A DNA stretch of 10,084 nucleotides from JAAEQG01 sp023133475 (GCA_030631415.1 DAOVLE010000197.1:1-10084), one strand, 5' to 3'. Shown: positions 1 to 7,114, counted from the stretch's first letter. The notes: generated by a model not told the origin, from the letters alone. A program made the numbers and translations.

Positions 1-160
1 CGCCGCTAAACGCTGTGGACTTGTCGCCGCTAAACGCTGTGGACTTGTCACTGCTAAACATCCCCGCCCGTGTTACCACGATTTCTCAATTCTCAATTCA
101 TCACGTTCCCCATCCCTCATTTTCCATTTTCCATTTTTAATTTTCCATTTTCCCCGTGGT
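1..160 (-). repeat. Composite repeat island, copy C (inverted, cut by window edge)
   Basis: Read on the minus strand, this stretch is a purine-rich array of AAAATGG units (about 118-155), then the motif CGTGATGAAT (96-105), then tandem 24-nt units containing TTTAGCGGCGACAAG (cores at 53-58, 29-34 and 5-10, period 24). The same order of modules is seen at 6838-7114 and 9722-9980 on the plus strand, so this is a third copy in opposite orientation, continuing past the left edge. The middle segment (about 60-95) is diverged from the other two copies. No coding potential is believable; reading frames here only translate the repeat. Confidence 0.85.
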
Positions 161-197
161 GATTTAGATGCGATTGCCCTGGGTGGGGCACCCGTGC

Positions 198-250
198 CGC
201 TCCCTTACGGTCGCGGTACTGATTGGGGCGCTCCCTTACAGTCGCGGCTC
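198..250 (+). repeat. Duplicated 22-nt motif (CGCTCCCTTAC-R-GTCGCGG)
   Basis: Two near-identical copies, 198-219 and 229-250, share CGCTCCCTTAC followed by a purine and GTCGCGG. They lie in the gene-free stretch before the CHASE4 gene, just after a GGTGGGGCACCC segment. This looks like a small dispersed non-coding repeat. No function is claimed. Confidence 0.6.
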
Positions 251-354
251 TTTACCGGACGGGTGGTCGGCTTTTTGGGGCATAACAGATGTCAAACGAC
301 GGCTCGACCGATTCATCTTAGCAGGGTAGCCGACCAGCCCAAAGGGAGCAGTCC

Positions 355-1779
355 ATGTCGTTAAGATTACGGATTCCACTGATGGTGTTAGTGACAGTGG
401 GCGCCTATGTTCCGCTGGACTACGCCATCCAACGCTGGATTGTGCTGCCCAGCTTCGAGGCCCTCGAACGTGAGGAAGCCATCGAGGACATGGAAAGGTC
501 CGCAGAAGCCATCCACCGAGAATTGTACCACCTGAGCACCACACTGTGCTTCGACTGGGCCTCCTGGGACGATACCTACCAGTTTGTTCAGGACCGAAAC
601 AGCGAGTACATCAAAGCAAACCTGGTGCTGTCCACGTTCACGAAAAACAACCTGAATCTGTTGTACGTGGTGAACACCAACGGCGAACTGGTCTGGGGCG
701 AAGCCCACGATTGTGAGTCCGGGGAGTTGATTGAGATTCCCCAGTTCCCGCCATCTGGATTGCCCCCGGATCACCCACTGCTGGCTTTCGGCGTTGATGG
801 GGTGCCTCTGGACGAGCTTGTCGTTGACGGTATTTACCGGACGGAAATGGGGCCTATGCTGATTGTGTCGCGTCCCATTCTGACCAGCGAGATTACAGGC
901 CCACCACGCGGGGCACTTATCATGGGGCGGTTTCTTGACGACGCTCTGGTCAAGACCATCGCCGAGCAAACCCGCGTGGATTTCCATGTCTGGGCGGTAG
1001 GCAAGAAGCCGTTCCCCAAGACCGCCAAAGAGATTCTAAAAGAGATCGACGCAAATACACCACGTGTGATCCGCGAGGATGGCGAGAACGTCTTGCAGGT
1101 ATACTCGGTGTTAAACGACATCGTTGGGAAGCCGGCGGTGTTGATGCGAGCCAACCTTCCGCGAGAAATCACCCCGCGGGGCAAAACGGCGATGAATTAC
1201 GACCGGCTTTTGACGCTGGGTGTCTTGCTGGCCATGGTGGGTGTGCTGCTTGTGCTGCTCCAGCGGATGGTTATAGGCCCCATCGCCACCCTGTCCAAAC
1301 ATGCCCGGTCGGTCGCCCGCGATGGTGATTTACGCGCCCAATTGGATATGGACCGTAATGACGAGATTGGTGTGTTGGCTTTCCGGTTCAACAGCATGTT
1401 GAAACAGCTCCGTGAGGCTCAGGAGAGGCAGATGGAGGAGTCGTACTATTCGGGTATGGCTGCTTTGACCTCCAAGGCTTTGCGTGACATCGACAGCGCG
1501 ATCGACCCGGTCATTCTTCAACTCAGCGAGCTGCGTGGGGACCTGGAAAGCGCACCGCTGGAGCAGATTCGCCAGGCCAAAACGCGGTTGTCCGAAGATG
1601 GGCCATCCTCACCGCATCTGGATGACCTGTCTCGTCTCTTGAGCGAGGCGGACGAAGCCCTGGCCAAGATGACCCACGATGCCAAAACCCGAGTCGACGA
1701 TCTGCTGGAACGGACCACCAGCCTCGACATGATCCTCAGCGATCCACGCTACTTCAAACGCACCACCCCCAACCCGTAG
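355..1779 (+). CDS. CHASE4-HAMP membrane sensor with degenerate kinase-like tail
   Basis: Predicted inner-membrane sensory protein of 474 aa. A first membrane helix (about residues 6-26) is followed by a large extracytoplasmic domain with the CHASE4 hallmark FDWASWDDTY (66-75). A second membrane helix lies at about 285-304, a HAMP domain at about 305-358 (ending DEIGVLAFRFNSML), and then a roughly 110-residue helical tail. The tail starts SGMAALTSKALRDIDSA (366-382). This aligns by eye with the phospho-acceptor helix of a histidine kinase family whose consensus I recall as GMAEIATGVLHNIGN, but Arg377 stands where His is expected and no ATP-binding domain follows. It therefore probably cannot autophosphorylate and may act as a ligand-sensing pseudokinase or scaffold. 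The ATG has AGGGAG six bases upstream (343-348). No downstream gene supplies an output domain. CHASE4 and HAMP are firm; the tail assignment is inference. Confidence 0.85.
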   Translation: MSLRLRIPLMVLVTVGAYVPLDYAIQRWIVLPSFEALEREEAIEDMERSAEAIHRELYHLSTTLCFDWASWDDTYQFVQDRNSEYIKANLVLSTFTKNNLNLLYVVNTNGELVWGEAHDCESGELIEIPQFPPSGLPPDHPLLAFGVDGVPLDELVVDGIYRTEMGPMLIVSRPILTSEITGPPRGALIMGRFLDDALVKTIAEQTRVDFHVWAVGKKPFPKTAKEILKEIDANTPRVIREDGENVLQVYSVLNDIVGKPAVLMRANLPREITPRGKTAMNYDRLLTLGVLLAMVGVLLVLLQRMVIGPIATLSKHARSVARDGDLRAQLDMDRNDEIGVLAFRFNSMLKQLREAQERQMEESYYSGMAALTSKALRDIDSAIDPVILQLSELRGDLESAPLEQIRQAKTRLSEDGPSSPHLDDLSRLLSEADEALAKMTHDAKTRVDDLLERTTSLDMILSDPRYFKRTTPNP

Positions 1780-1823
1780 GGTGGGTTCGGGCTGCAACTA
1801 AAAGAGGGAAGAGAAGAGAAAAC

Positions 1824-1950
1824 ATCCGCAGATTACACAGATTGCACAGATTGATAAAAAATACTCAAACCTATTCTTGCTGTTCCCCAGGCACTTTCTC
1901 GCAAGTCTGCATAATCTGCATAATCTGCGTAATCTGCGTAATCTGCGGAT
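1824..1950. repeat. Inverted pair of 9-nt tandem arrays (ATCTGCGTA family)
   Basis: Five 9-nt units beginning TCTGC occur at 1906, 1915, 1924, 1933 and 1942, ending in GCGGAT at 1950. An inverted array lies at 1824-1852, starting ATCCGCAGATTACACAG. The outer 29 nt of the two arms are complementary at 26 positions, with a roughly 70-nt AT-richer loop between, so the segment could fold into a large hairpin or cruciform. It fills most of the gap between the CHASE4 gene and the OLD-like gene and looks like a MITE-like or REP-like unit. Flanking target duplications are not evident. Translation of this stretch gives only low-complexity peptides. Confidence 0.8.
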
Positions 1951-2036
1951 AGATGTAGGCCGGGTTCGCTTCTCTTGGGAAGTGTCGGCTGATACACTCC
2001 TGGCGGATTCGACTTCAGTATTCATGGTGGATCAGC

Positions 2037-3788
2037 ATGCTGACCGAACTTACCATCAGGAACTTCAAACGCTTCGGCGACGTGCAGGTTGCGCTGGGAA
2101 ACCCGGTGATCTTGATAGGCCCCAACAATTCCGGTAAGAGCAGCGCACTCCAAGCCCTGGCTTTGTGGGACCTTGGGTTGAGGCGATGGAACGAAAAACG
2201 CGGTGGCGAAAAGACCCCGGAGCGGCGGCCTGGAGTCGTCATCAACCGGCGAGACCTCATTTCACTGCCGGTTCCCTCTGCTAAACTGCTGTGGAAAGAC
2301 CTGCACACTCATGATTCTCAGCGTGTCGGCGGAAAGCCGAACACGCAGAACGTCCGTGTAGAGATTCTCGTCGAGGGGGTAACAGGGGACAAGCATTGGA
2401 AGTGCGGCTTGGAATTCGACTACGCCAATCAGGAGTCGCTCTATTGCAGGCCCCTGCGTCTTGAGCAGGCCAACAACCCATCCCGAATGGGGATTCCGCC
2501 AGAGGCAAGCTCTATCTCGGTAGCCTTTCTGCCGCCGATGTCCGGTTTGGCTGCGAATGAAACACGGCTGGACTCCGGTGCGATCAATGTCCGGATTGGC
2601 GAGGGTCGAACGGCTGAGGTGTTGCGCAACCTTTGCAACGCGATCACCGAAGCGCCGGGCGGGGATGAGCAGTGGGAAGAGTTGAGTGAGCAAATTAAAG
2701 ATCTCTTCGGGGTGGAGTTGGAGCAACCGACATACGTTGAGGAACGCGGCGAGATCACCATGTTCTATCGTGAACGAGGTGTTCGGCTCGACCTCTCATG
2801 CAGTGGGAGGGGGCTCCAGCAGACGCTCCTGCTGCTGGCCTACTTGTACGCGAATCCTGGCAGTGTGTTACTGCTGGACGAACCGGATGCCCACCTCGAG
2901 ATTCTACGCCAGCGACAGATTTATCAGCTTCTGACCGACGTTGCGGGGAAACAAGGGTCGCAGATCATCGCCGCCAGCCACTCGGAGGTTCTGCTGAACG
3001 AAGCGGCGAACCGGGATGTTGTCGTTGCGTTCGTCGGCAAACCGCACCGCATCGACGACCGCGGCAGCCAAGTGCTCAAAGCACTAAAACAAATCGGCTT
3101 TGAGCAGTACTATCAGGCTGAGCAGACCGGGTGGGTGTTGTATCTCGAAGGGTCAACAGACCTGGCGATCCTCCACCGGTTCGCCCAGCGGATGGGACAT
3201 CCTGCCGGTGACTTGCTCGAACGACCCTTCGTGCACTACGTGCAGAATCAACCGCAACAAGCTCGGAATCACTTCCACGGCCTTCGCGAGGCGAAAACGG
3301 ACTTGGTTGGATTCGCCCTGTTCGACCGCCTTGACGAGAAGCCAAGACCCAATCCCGACCTTGTGGAGTATCAATGGCATCGTAATGAGATAGAGAACTA
3401 CCTATGTCAGCCGGAAACGCTGTTGGCTTTCGCGGAGGATTCGGCGCCGAAAGGCAGCGCGGGGCCGTTGTTCGAGGATCCTGATGTTGCCCGTTGGCGA
3501 TCGCTAATGCAGGAGTGCATCAATGATTTCGTCCCTGGCGTGGCGTTGCGCGATCGTTCGGACCGTTGGTGGGTTGATACTAAGGCAAGTGACGTCTTTC
3601 TGGATCGAGTGTTCGAATCGTTTTACGAGCGTTTGGGCCTGCCCAACCTTCTCCGTAAGACTGGTTATCACGTGCTGGCTGAGTTCGTGCCGGAAGATCA
3701 GATGGATTCCGAGTTGCGGGAGGTTTTGGGCATGATTGTGGATGTCTCCCGCCGCGCCAAACCCTTGGCAGAGGAGCCCGCACAATGA
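2037..3788 (+). CDS. OLD-like AAA ATPase with TOPRIM/DUF4435-like C-terminus
   Basis: Predicted 583-aa ABC/SMC-type ATPase of the overcoming-lysogenization-defect (OLD) kind. The N-terminus LTIRNFKRFGD is typical of AAA_15/AAA_21 proteins. Walker A is GPNNSGKS (28-35), the ABC signature CSGRGLQQ (255-262), Walker B LLLDEPDAHLE (to 288), and the switch His is in ASHSE (His315). The C-terminal part has LEGSTDLAIL (370-379; Glu371), then FALFDRLDE (427-434; Asp430, Asp433), then HRNEIENYL (448-456). This order matches a TOPRIM-like nuclease core of OLD or DUF4435 proteins; which of the two I cannot decide. Such proteins often act in phage defence, alone or with a helicase or effector, but no partner gene lies on either side. 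The start is set by the conserved N-terminus and a modest GGTGG upstream; a nearer ATG at 2024 is out of frame. The ATPase call is firm; nuclease and defence role are inferred. Confidence 0.85.
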   Translation: MLTELTIRNFKRFGDVQVALGNPVILIGPNNSGKSSALQALALWDLGLRRWNEKRGGEKTPERRPGVVINRRDLISLPVPSAKLLWKDLHTHDSQRVGGKPNTQNVRVEILVEGVTGDKHWKCGLEFDYANQESLYCRPLRLEQANNPSRMGIPPEASSISVAFLPPMSGLAANETRLDSGAINVRIGEGRTAEVLRNLCNAITEAPGGDEQWEELSEQIKDLFGVELEQPTYVEERGEITMFYRERGVRLDLSCSGRGLQQTLLLLAYLYANPGSVLLLDEPDAHLEILRQRQIYQLLTDVAGKQGSQIIAASHSEVLLNEAANRDVVVAFVGKPHRIDDRGSQVLKALKQIGFEQYYQAEQTGWVLYLEGSTDLAILHRFAQRMGHPAGDLLERPFVHYVQNQPQQARNHFHGLREAKTDLVGFALFDRLDEKPRPNPDLVEYQWHRNEIENYLCQPETLLAFAEDSAPKGSAGPLFEDPDVARWRSLMQECINDFVPGVALRDRSDRWWVDTKASDVFLDRVFESFYERLGLPNLLRKTGYHVLAEFVPEDQMDSELREVLGMIVDVSRRAKPLAEEPAQ

Positions 3789-3828
3789 AGGTTGACGCAC
3801 CCCCGTTGGGGGGCTAAGAAGAAGACAC

Positions 3829-3885
3829 CTTGTTGCCTCGTTGCCTTGTTGCCTCTTCCCTATTGCCTCTTGCCTCTTGCCCCTT
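3829..3885 (+). repeat. TTGCCTC low-complexity array between convergent genes
   Basis: Imperfect 7-8-nt units of TTGCCTC, TTGCCTTG and TTGCCTCT fill the space between the convergent ends of the OLD-like gene and the 100-aa hypothetical gene. No clear terminator is visible. A short CCCCC-GTT-GGGGG hairpin near 3800 lacks a T tract. No reading frame here looks like a gene. Confidence 0.75.
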
Positions 3886-3916
3886 CACCACGGGTTCACT
3901 GAATGTTCACATGGCT

Positions 3917-4219
3917 TCAGCCAACCGGGTGGGCGTGCAGGATAGTGTCGTGGGCCTGCTCCCAGGCCTTTAAGTCGGCGATGATACGCAGATGATTACG
4001 GATGGTTTTAGCGAAATGAGGTGTGTCGGGGACGATCTCGAAGACGTGTGGTTGGCCTTGCAGACGCGCCTCCAGATCGCAGATGAAATCGTCCCAATTG
4101 CCCTCGTACAACGTATCGCGCATGTCCAGTAACATGCGCTGCTCAGCGGACAATTCGAGAGGTGAAGGCGGGGATGACGACCCGGAAGCATCCTGCGATG
4201 AACTTTGCCGCTGAGACAA
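3917..4219 (-). CDS. Small conserved-looking hypothetical protein (TTG start)
   Basis: A 100-aa soluble protein of unknown function and last gene of the four-gene minus-strand operon. The start is a TTG codon (4217-4219), chosen because a perfect AGGAGG (complement of 4227-4232) lies seven bases upstream, directly after the TAA of the preceding thioredoxin gene (15-nt gap). The N-terminal 20 residues are Ser/Gln-rich and probably disordered. The rest is a helical, charged segment with LSAEQRMLLDMRDTLYEGNW and later HVFEIVPDTPHF, a style I associate with planctomycete hypothetical proteins. There is no signal peptide, membrane helix or catalytic motif. The placement and ribosome binding site make it a real gene; its role is unknown. 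Confidence 0.75.
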   Translation of the reverse strand: MSQRQSSSQDASGSSSPPSPLELSAEQRMLLDMRDTLYEGNWDDFICDLEARLQGQPHVFEIVPDTPHFAKTIRNHLRIIADLKAWEQAHDTILHAHPVG

Positions 4220-4234
4220 GTCCGGACCTCCTGA

Positions 4235-5305
4235 TTAACCCTCTGCCAACCTCTTGCAAGTTTGATAGAATTCCAAAGCTCGTTGGGCCTGGGGCTTGAC
4301 CGTCCCATCGGACTGGGCGACGGCCTTCTGCTGCCATTCGATGGCTTGATCCATTCTCCCGATCTGGTGCAATGCCTGGGCACGGGTTTGCATGGCTTCG
4401 ATCGATTTGGGGTCCGCGGCGCACGCTGCCGTTGCCGCAGCCAGCACCAGGTCCGGATGGCGATCCCCCAGATCAGGAGATGCCATGAGGCTCCCAGCCA
4501 CCAACACCAGACCTGCCGCACAGTCTCGATGGTTGCGTATGTATGTCTGCACCCACAAACGGGCGCGGGGACGATCCTTGAATTCGATGGTGATAATCGT
4601 CAGGGAGAACTGGATGGCTTCGAGGTCCGCCGGCTCCAGTTCGAGCATCTCGTGCAGCGTCGTCAAACCCTGTTCCCACTGACGCAACCCCACCAGGCGG
4701 TTGAAGCGTTGCCCGAGAACTTCGAGCTTCTTCCTGGTTGCGGCGGCGGCTATCGCCTCGGTGATGTCAAACTTGCCGGACACCATCTGCTCGAGCACCT
4801 GTTCCATCCGATCGTTGGGATGACCTTGCCAGGCAATCTTCCCGTCCCGGGTGATGATGAAGGCCTGGGGTATACCGGGGGCACCGGAAGCCGCCATGTA
4901 GTTGTTGTAAGTCTCCTCCGTGGGGTCGAACCCCACCGTGTAGCCCATCTTGTCACCCTGCTCACGCACAAACCGCTTGACGTCCTTGACCTGCTGCCGC
5001 TGCCATACGCTGCCGGGGCTGGTCAATGCCACAAAACGGACCCCATGTTTTTCGTGCTTCTTCTGCAACATGGTGGTATGGGGAATCTGCATGATGCACG
5101 GGCCACACCACGTTGCCCAGAACTCCAGCACGTATATCTCCTTGCCGCTGTTTTTGATGGGATCGACCGGCGTGCCCCTAAGCCATTCAATCTTCTTGCT
5201 GAACCGTGGGGCAGGATCACCAACCTTCAACTCCGCCCATGCCGCTGTCGGCACTAACCCAAAGACCCCAAAGAACACGGCAATACGCGCGATCGTCAAA
5301 CACAT
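4235..5305 (-). CDS. Exported TlpA-like thioredoxin with C-terminal TPR-like helices
   Basis: A 356-aa exported redox protein. Residues 1-24 form a signal peptide with a likely cut after AWA (22-24). The thioredoxin fold follows at about 25-175, with active site WCGPC (Cys67, Cys70) and the cis-proline loop GIPQ (Pro146). Residues about 190-356 are a run of amphipathic helices with TPR-like spacing, for example LEVLGQRFNRLVGLRQWEQG and AMQTRAQALHQIGRMDQAIE. The protein probably carries out thiol-disulfide exchange outside the cytoplasm, with the helical part binding a partner; the partner is unknown. A GAGGGG-type ribosome binding site precedes the ATG by ten bases. It starts 22 nt after the aminotransferase stop and ends 15 nt before the next gene's start codon, so it is very likely cotranscribed with both. 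Confidence 0.88.
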   Translation of the reverse strand: MCLTIARIAVFFGVFGLVPTAAWAELKVGDPAPRFSKKIEWLRGTPVDPIKNSGKEIYVLEFWATWCGPCIMQIPHTTMLQKKHEKHGVRFVALTSPGSVWQRQQVKDVKRFVREQGDKMGYTVGFDPTEETYNNYMAASGAPGIPQAFIITRDGKIAWQGHPNDRMEQVLEQMVSGKFDITEAIAAAATRKKLEVLGQRFNRLVGLRQWEQGLTTLHEMLELEPADLEAIQFSLTIITIEFKDRPRARLWVQTYIRNHRDCAAGLVLVAGSLMASPDLGDRHPDLVLAAATAACAADPKSIEAMQTRAQALHQIGRMDQAIEWQQKAVAQSDGTVKPQAQRALEFYQTCKRLAEG

Positions 5306-5327
5306 GTTTCAGTTACCCCTCTTGGCT

Positions 5328-6479
5328 CTACGCCAACCTGCGCAAACGCTGGCAGGCGGCTTCCAGATCGTTCATCTGTTTGGCGAAGCAGAACCGCAAC
5401 TGGGTCTTGCCCTGATGCGGGTCTCTGTAAAACGAAGCCGCCGGCACCATCGCCACCCCCACCCGTTTGAGAATCTCGTCCGCCGCCGCCACCCCGTCCG
5501 CGTAGCGGTCGCCAAAGTCCGCCATCAAATAGAAGGCCCCCTCGGGCACATAAGCGGTCCAGCCGATACTCTCTAATGTATCGACCAGCAAATCCCTCTT
5601 CCGTCGGTACTCGTCAGCCATCTCCGTGTAATAAGACTCCGGCAGCTCCAGCCCCGCTGTCACGCCGTACTGCAACGCCGACGGCGCACAAATGTAGATC
5701 AGATCCCCCACCACACCCACACGGTGGATCAACTCCGCCGGGCCGACCGCATAGCCTACCCGCCAGCCGGTCACCGCATAGGTCTTCGACGCTCCGCTGA
5801 GAGTGATGGTTCGGCCGGCGGCTTCGGGCAGGCGCCCGATGCTGACGTGCTTCGCTCCGTAGGTAATGTATTCATAGACCTCGTCAGCCACGATCCAGGC
5901 GTTGAACCGCTTGGCCAACACCGCGATCTCGTGAAGCTCCGCCTCGGTGAACACCTTGCCGGTGGGGTTGCACGGCGTGTTGACCAACACCAGCTTGGTC
6001 CGCTCGGTGAAGACGGAGGCGAGTTGGCCTGACGAGTATTGCCAATCGGGCGGTTTGGTGTCCACAAAGCGTATGGTGACCCCAAACAGCCGCAACGTAT
6101 CAACATAGTAATTGTAGAACGGCGAGAAGAGCACCACCTCGTCGCCCGGCTCCAGCAGCACCATCGCCACGCAGAAAAACGCCCCCGCCGAGCCGGTGGC
6201 TACCACGATCTCACGATCGGGGTCGGCGGTGATCCCGTTGAACTTAGCCATTTTCCCGGCGATGGCGACGCGGAGTTCGCGGATACCCGCGAGGTGGGTG
6301 TAGATGGCATGGTCCTGGTCGATGGCGTGCTTGGCTGCCGCCTTCACAGGCTCGGGCGCCGGTTGATCGCACACGCCCTGTGACAGGTTGATGCCGCCTT
6401 GTTCCTGGCAGATGGCAGACATCCGACGGATGTCTGACGGCTGAGCATCGCCGACTCGATTAGCAAAGCGTCCCGGCAT
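5328..6479 (-). CDS. PLP-dependent class I/II aminotransferase
   Basis: A cytoplasmic fold-type I aminotransferase of 383 aa, the usual length. The N-terminal SDIRRMSAI and INLSQG are typical of aspartate/aromatic-like transaminases. PLP-binding landmarks are NPTG (Asn171), VADEVYEY (Asp199, Tyr202), the Schiff-base lysine in SGASKTYAVTGWR (Lys232), and the substrate-carboxylate arginine in QLRFCFAK (Arg362). It should exchange an amino group between an amino acid and 2-oxoglutarate or another keto acid. The exact substrate (aspartate, alanine, methionine or aromatic) cannot be read from the sequence, so no symbol is given. The ATG overlaps the end of the lipoprotein gene by 20 nt and its GGAGGG (complement of 6488-6493, eight bases upstream) lies inside that gene, so the two are probably translationally coupled. 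Confidence 0.93.
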   Translation of the reverse strand: MPGRFANRVGDAQPSDIRRMSAICQEQGGINLSQGVCDQPAPEPVKAAAKHAIDQDHAIYTHLAGIRELRVAIAGKMAKFNGITADPDREIVVATGSAGAFFCVAMVLLEPGDEVVLFSPFYNYYVDTLRLFGVTIRFVDTKPPDWQYSSGQLASVFTERTKLVLVNTPCNPTGKVFTEAELHEIAVLAKRFNAWIVADEVYEYITYGAKHVSIGRLPEAAGRTITLSGASKTYAVTGWRVGYAVGPAELIHRVGVVGDLIYICAPSALQYGVTAGLELPESYYTEMADEYRRKRDLLVDTLESIGWTAYVPEGAFYLMADFGDRYADGVAAADEILKRVGVAMVPAASFYRDPHQGKTQLRFCFAKQMNDLEAACQRLRRLA

Positions 6480-6717
6480 CGGTTTGGCCCTCCGTCGCAG
6501 CTTGCTCAGCCGGTATGGCGGCTAAGTCTTGGGGTGATAGGGTTCCCCCCCCAGTGCCCGGTGACCCGGGAAATGCGGCGAATCCCGCCACTGGCGCCGT
6601 AAGTTTTGCCGTTTCTTCTACGGGCATCATCTCCACCCCGGGCGGCAGGTTCACCAGGCAACCTGAAAGCCCCATGGTAACAATGATCCCCAACAGACTT
6701 TGGATTACGGTTTCCAC
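6460..6717 (-). CDS. Small putative lipoprotein (GTG start)
   Basis: An 85-aa product and first gene of the minus-strand operon. The GTG start (6715-6717) is supported by GGAGG eight bases upstream (complement of 6726-6730) and by a promoter about 60 bases upstream. Residues 4-19 form a hydrophobic stretch ending in the lipobox LSGC (Cys20), so the protein is probably lipidated and anchored in a membrane. The signal is odd in lacking basic residues before the hydrophobic core. The rest is a low-complexity Pro/Gly/Ala-rich chain (for example FPGSPGTGGGTLSP) with no known domain. Function unknown. It overlaps the aminotransferase start by 20 nt. Confidence 0.65.
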   Translation of the reverse strand: METVIQSLLGIIVTMGLSGCLVNLPPGVEMMPVEETAKLTAPVAGFAAFPGSPGTGGGTLSPQDLAAIPAEQAATEGQTDAGTLC

Positions 6718-6777
6718 CGCAATAACCTCCGGTTTCAGCTTTGTTTACGCAGTTTCCAGCTTCTCGATCATACACTC

Positions 6778-6807
6778 ACTATAGACTCCACCGCCGGTCT
6801 CCGTCAA
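6778..6807 (-). promoter_or_regulatory. Sigma70-type promoter of the lipoprotein-aminotransferase operon
   Basis: On the minus strand the -35 box TTGACG (complement of 6802-6807, 5/6 match) is followed after 18 bases by the -10 box TATAGT (complement of 6778-6783, 5/6 match). The predicted transcript start near 6771 leaves a leader of about 53 nt before the GTG of the lipoprotein gene. This is the best-matching promoter noticed in the window. The purine-rich repeat array begins about 30 bases upstream of the -35 box. Confidence 0.65.
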
Positions 6808-6837
6808 TCGCAGCGCAATCCACCCAGCGGAGCAGAG

Positions 6838-7114
6838 GGGGGAATGGAGAATGGAGAATGGAGAAAATGGAAAATGGAAAATTGAAAATGGAAAATGGGG
6901 AGAGGGGAGACGTGATGAATGGAGAATGTGGACGCTCGCAACGGCGCCGGGGTATTTAGCGGCGACAATCCGTAGCGTTTAGCGGCGACAATCCGCAACG
7001 TTTAGCGGCGACAAGTCCGCAACGTTTAGCGGCGACCCGAAGGGGAGCGTGTAGAAGCGAGCGTGTAAAAGCGAGCGTGAAGAACGGAGCATGTAGAAGG
7101 GAGCGCGAAAAACC
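6838..7114 (+). repeat. Composite repeat island, copy A (complete)
   Basis: Modules in order: a purine-rich array of AATGGAG/AAAATGG units (about 6843-6900); CGTGATGAAT (6911-6920); a junction GTGGACGCTCGCAACG; four tandem 23-24-nt units with TTTAGCGGCGAC starting at 6955, 6978, 7001 and 7025; then five 14-nt units of the type GAGCGTGTAGAAGC starting at 7045, 7059, 7073, 7087 and 7101. It is non-coding and lies between two divergent-from-repeat landmarks: the operon promoter on its left and the 3' side of the short TlpA gene on its right. The same modules and unit counts recur at 9722-9980. Confidence 0.9.

Noticed and set aside
388..987. A 199-codon open frame on the minus strand inside the CHASE4 gene
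   Set aside because: It is fully opposite a well-supported coding region and has no recognisable domain.
3799..3812. CCCCC-GTT-GGGGG hairpin as terminator of the OLD-like gene
   Set aside because: The stem is only five pairs and no T tract follows.
3789..3916. A second defence gene paired with the OLD-like ATPase
   Set aside because: The 128-nt gap is repeat only and the next gene is convergent, so no cotranscribed partner exists on this side; upstream lies the unrelated sensor gene.
4262..5257. A 331-codon open frame on the plus strand opposite the thioredoxin gene
   Set aside because: It is antisense to a gene with clear signal peptide, WCGPC and cis-proline motifs; its translation shows no domain and is rich in His, Leu and Gly as expected for a shadow frame.
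6515..6784. An 89-codon plus-strand frame opposite the small lipoprotein gene
   Set aside because: It has no good ribosome binding site, runs through the minus-strand promoter, and lies opposite a gene with GTG start, GGAGG and lipobox.
6955..7040. CRISPR-like array in the TTTAGCGGCGAC repeats
   Set aside because: The 23-24-nt units are directly contiguous with no unique spacers, and no cas gene is present.
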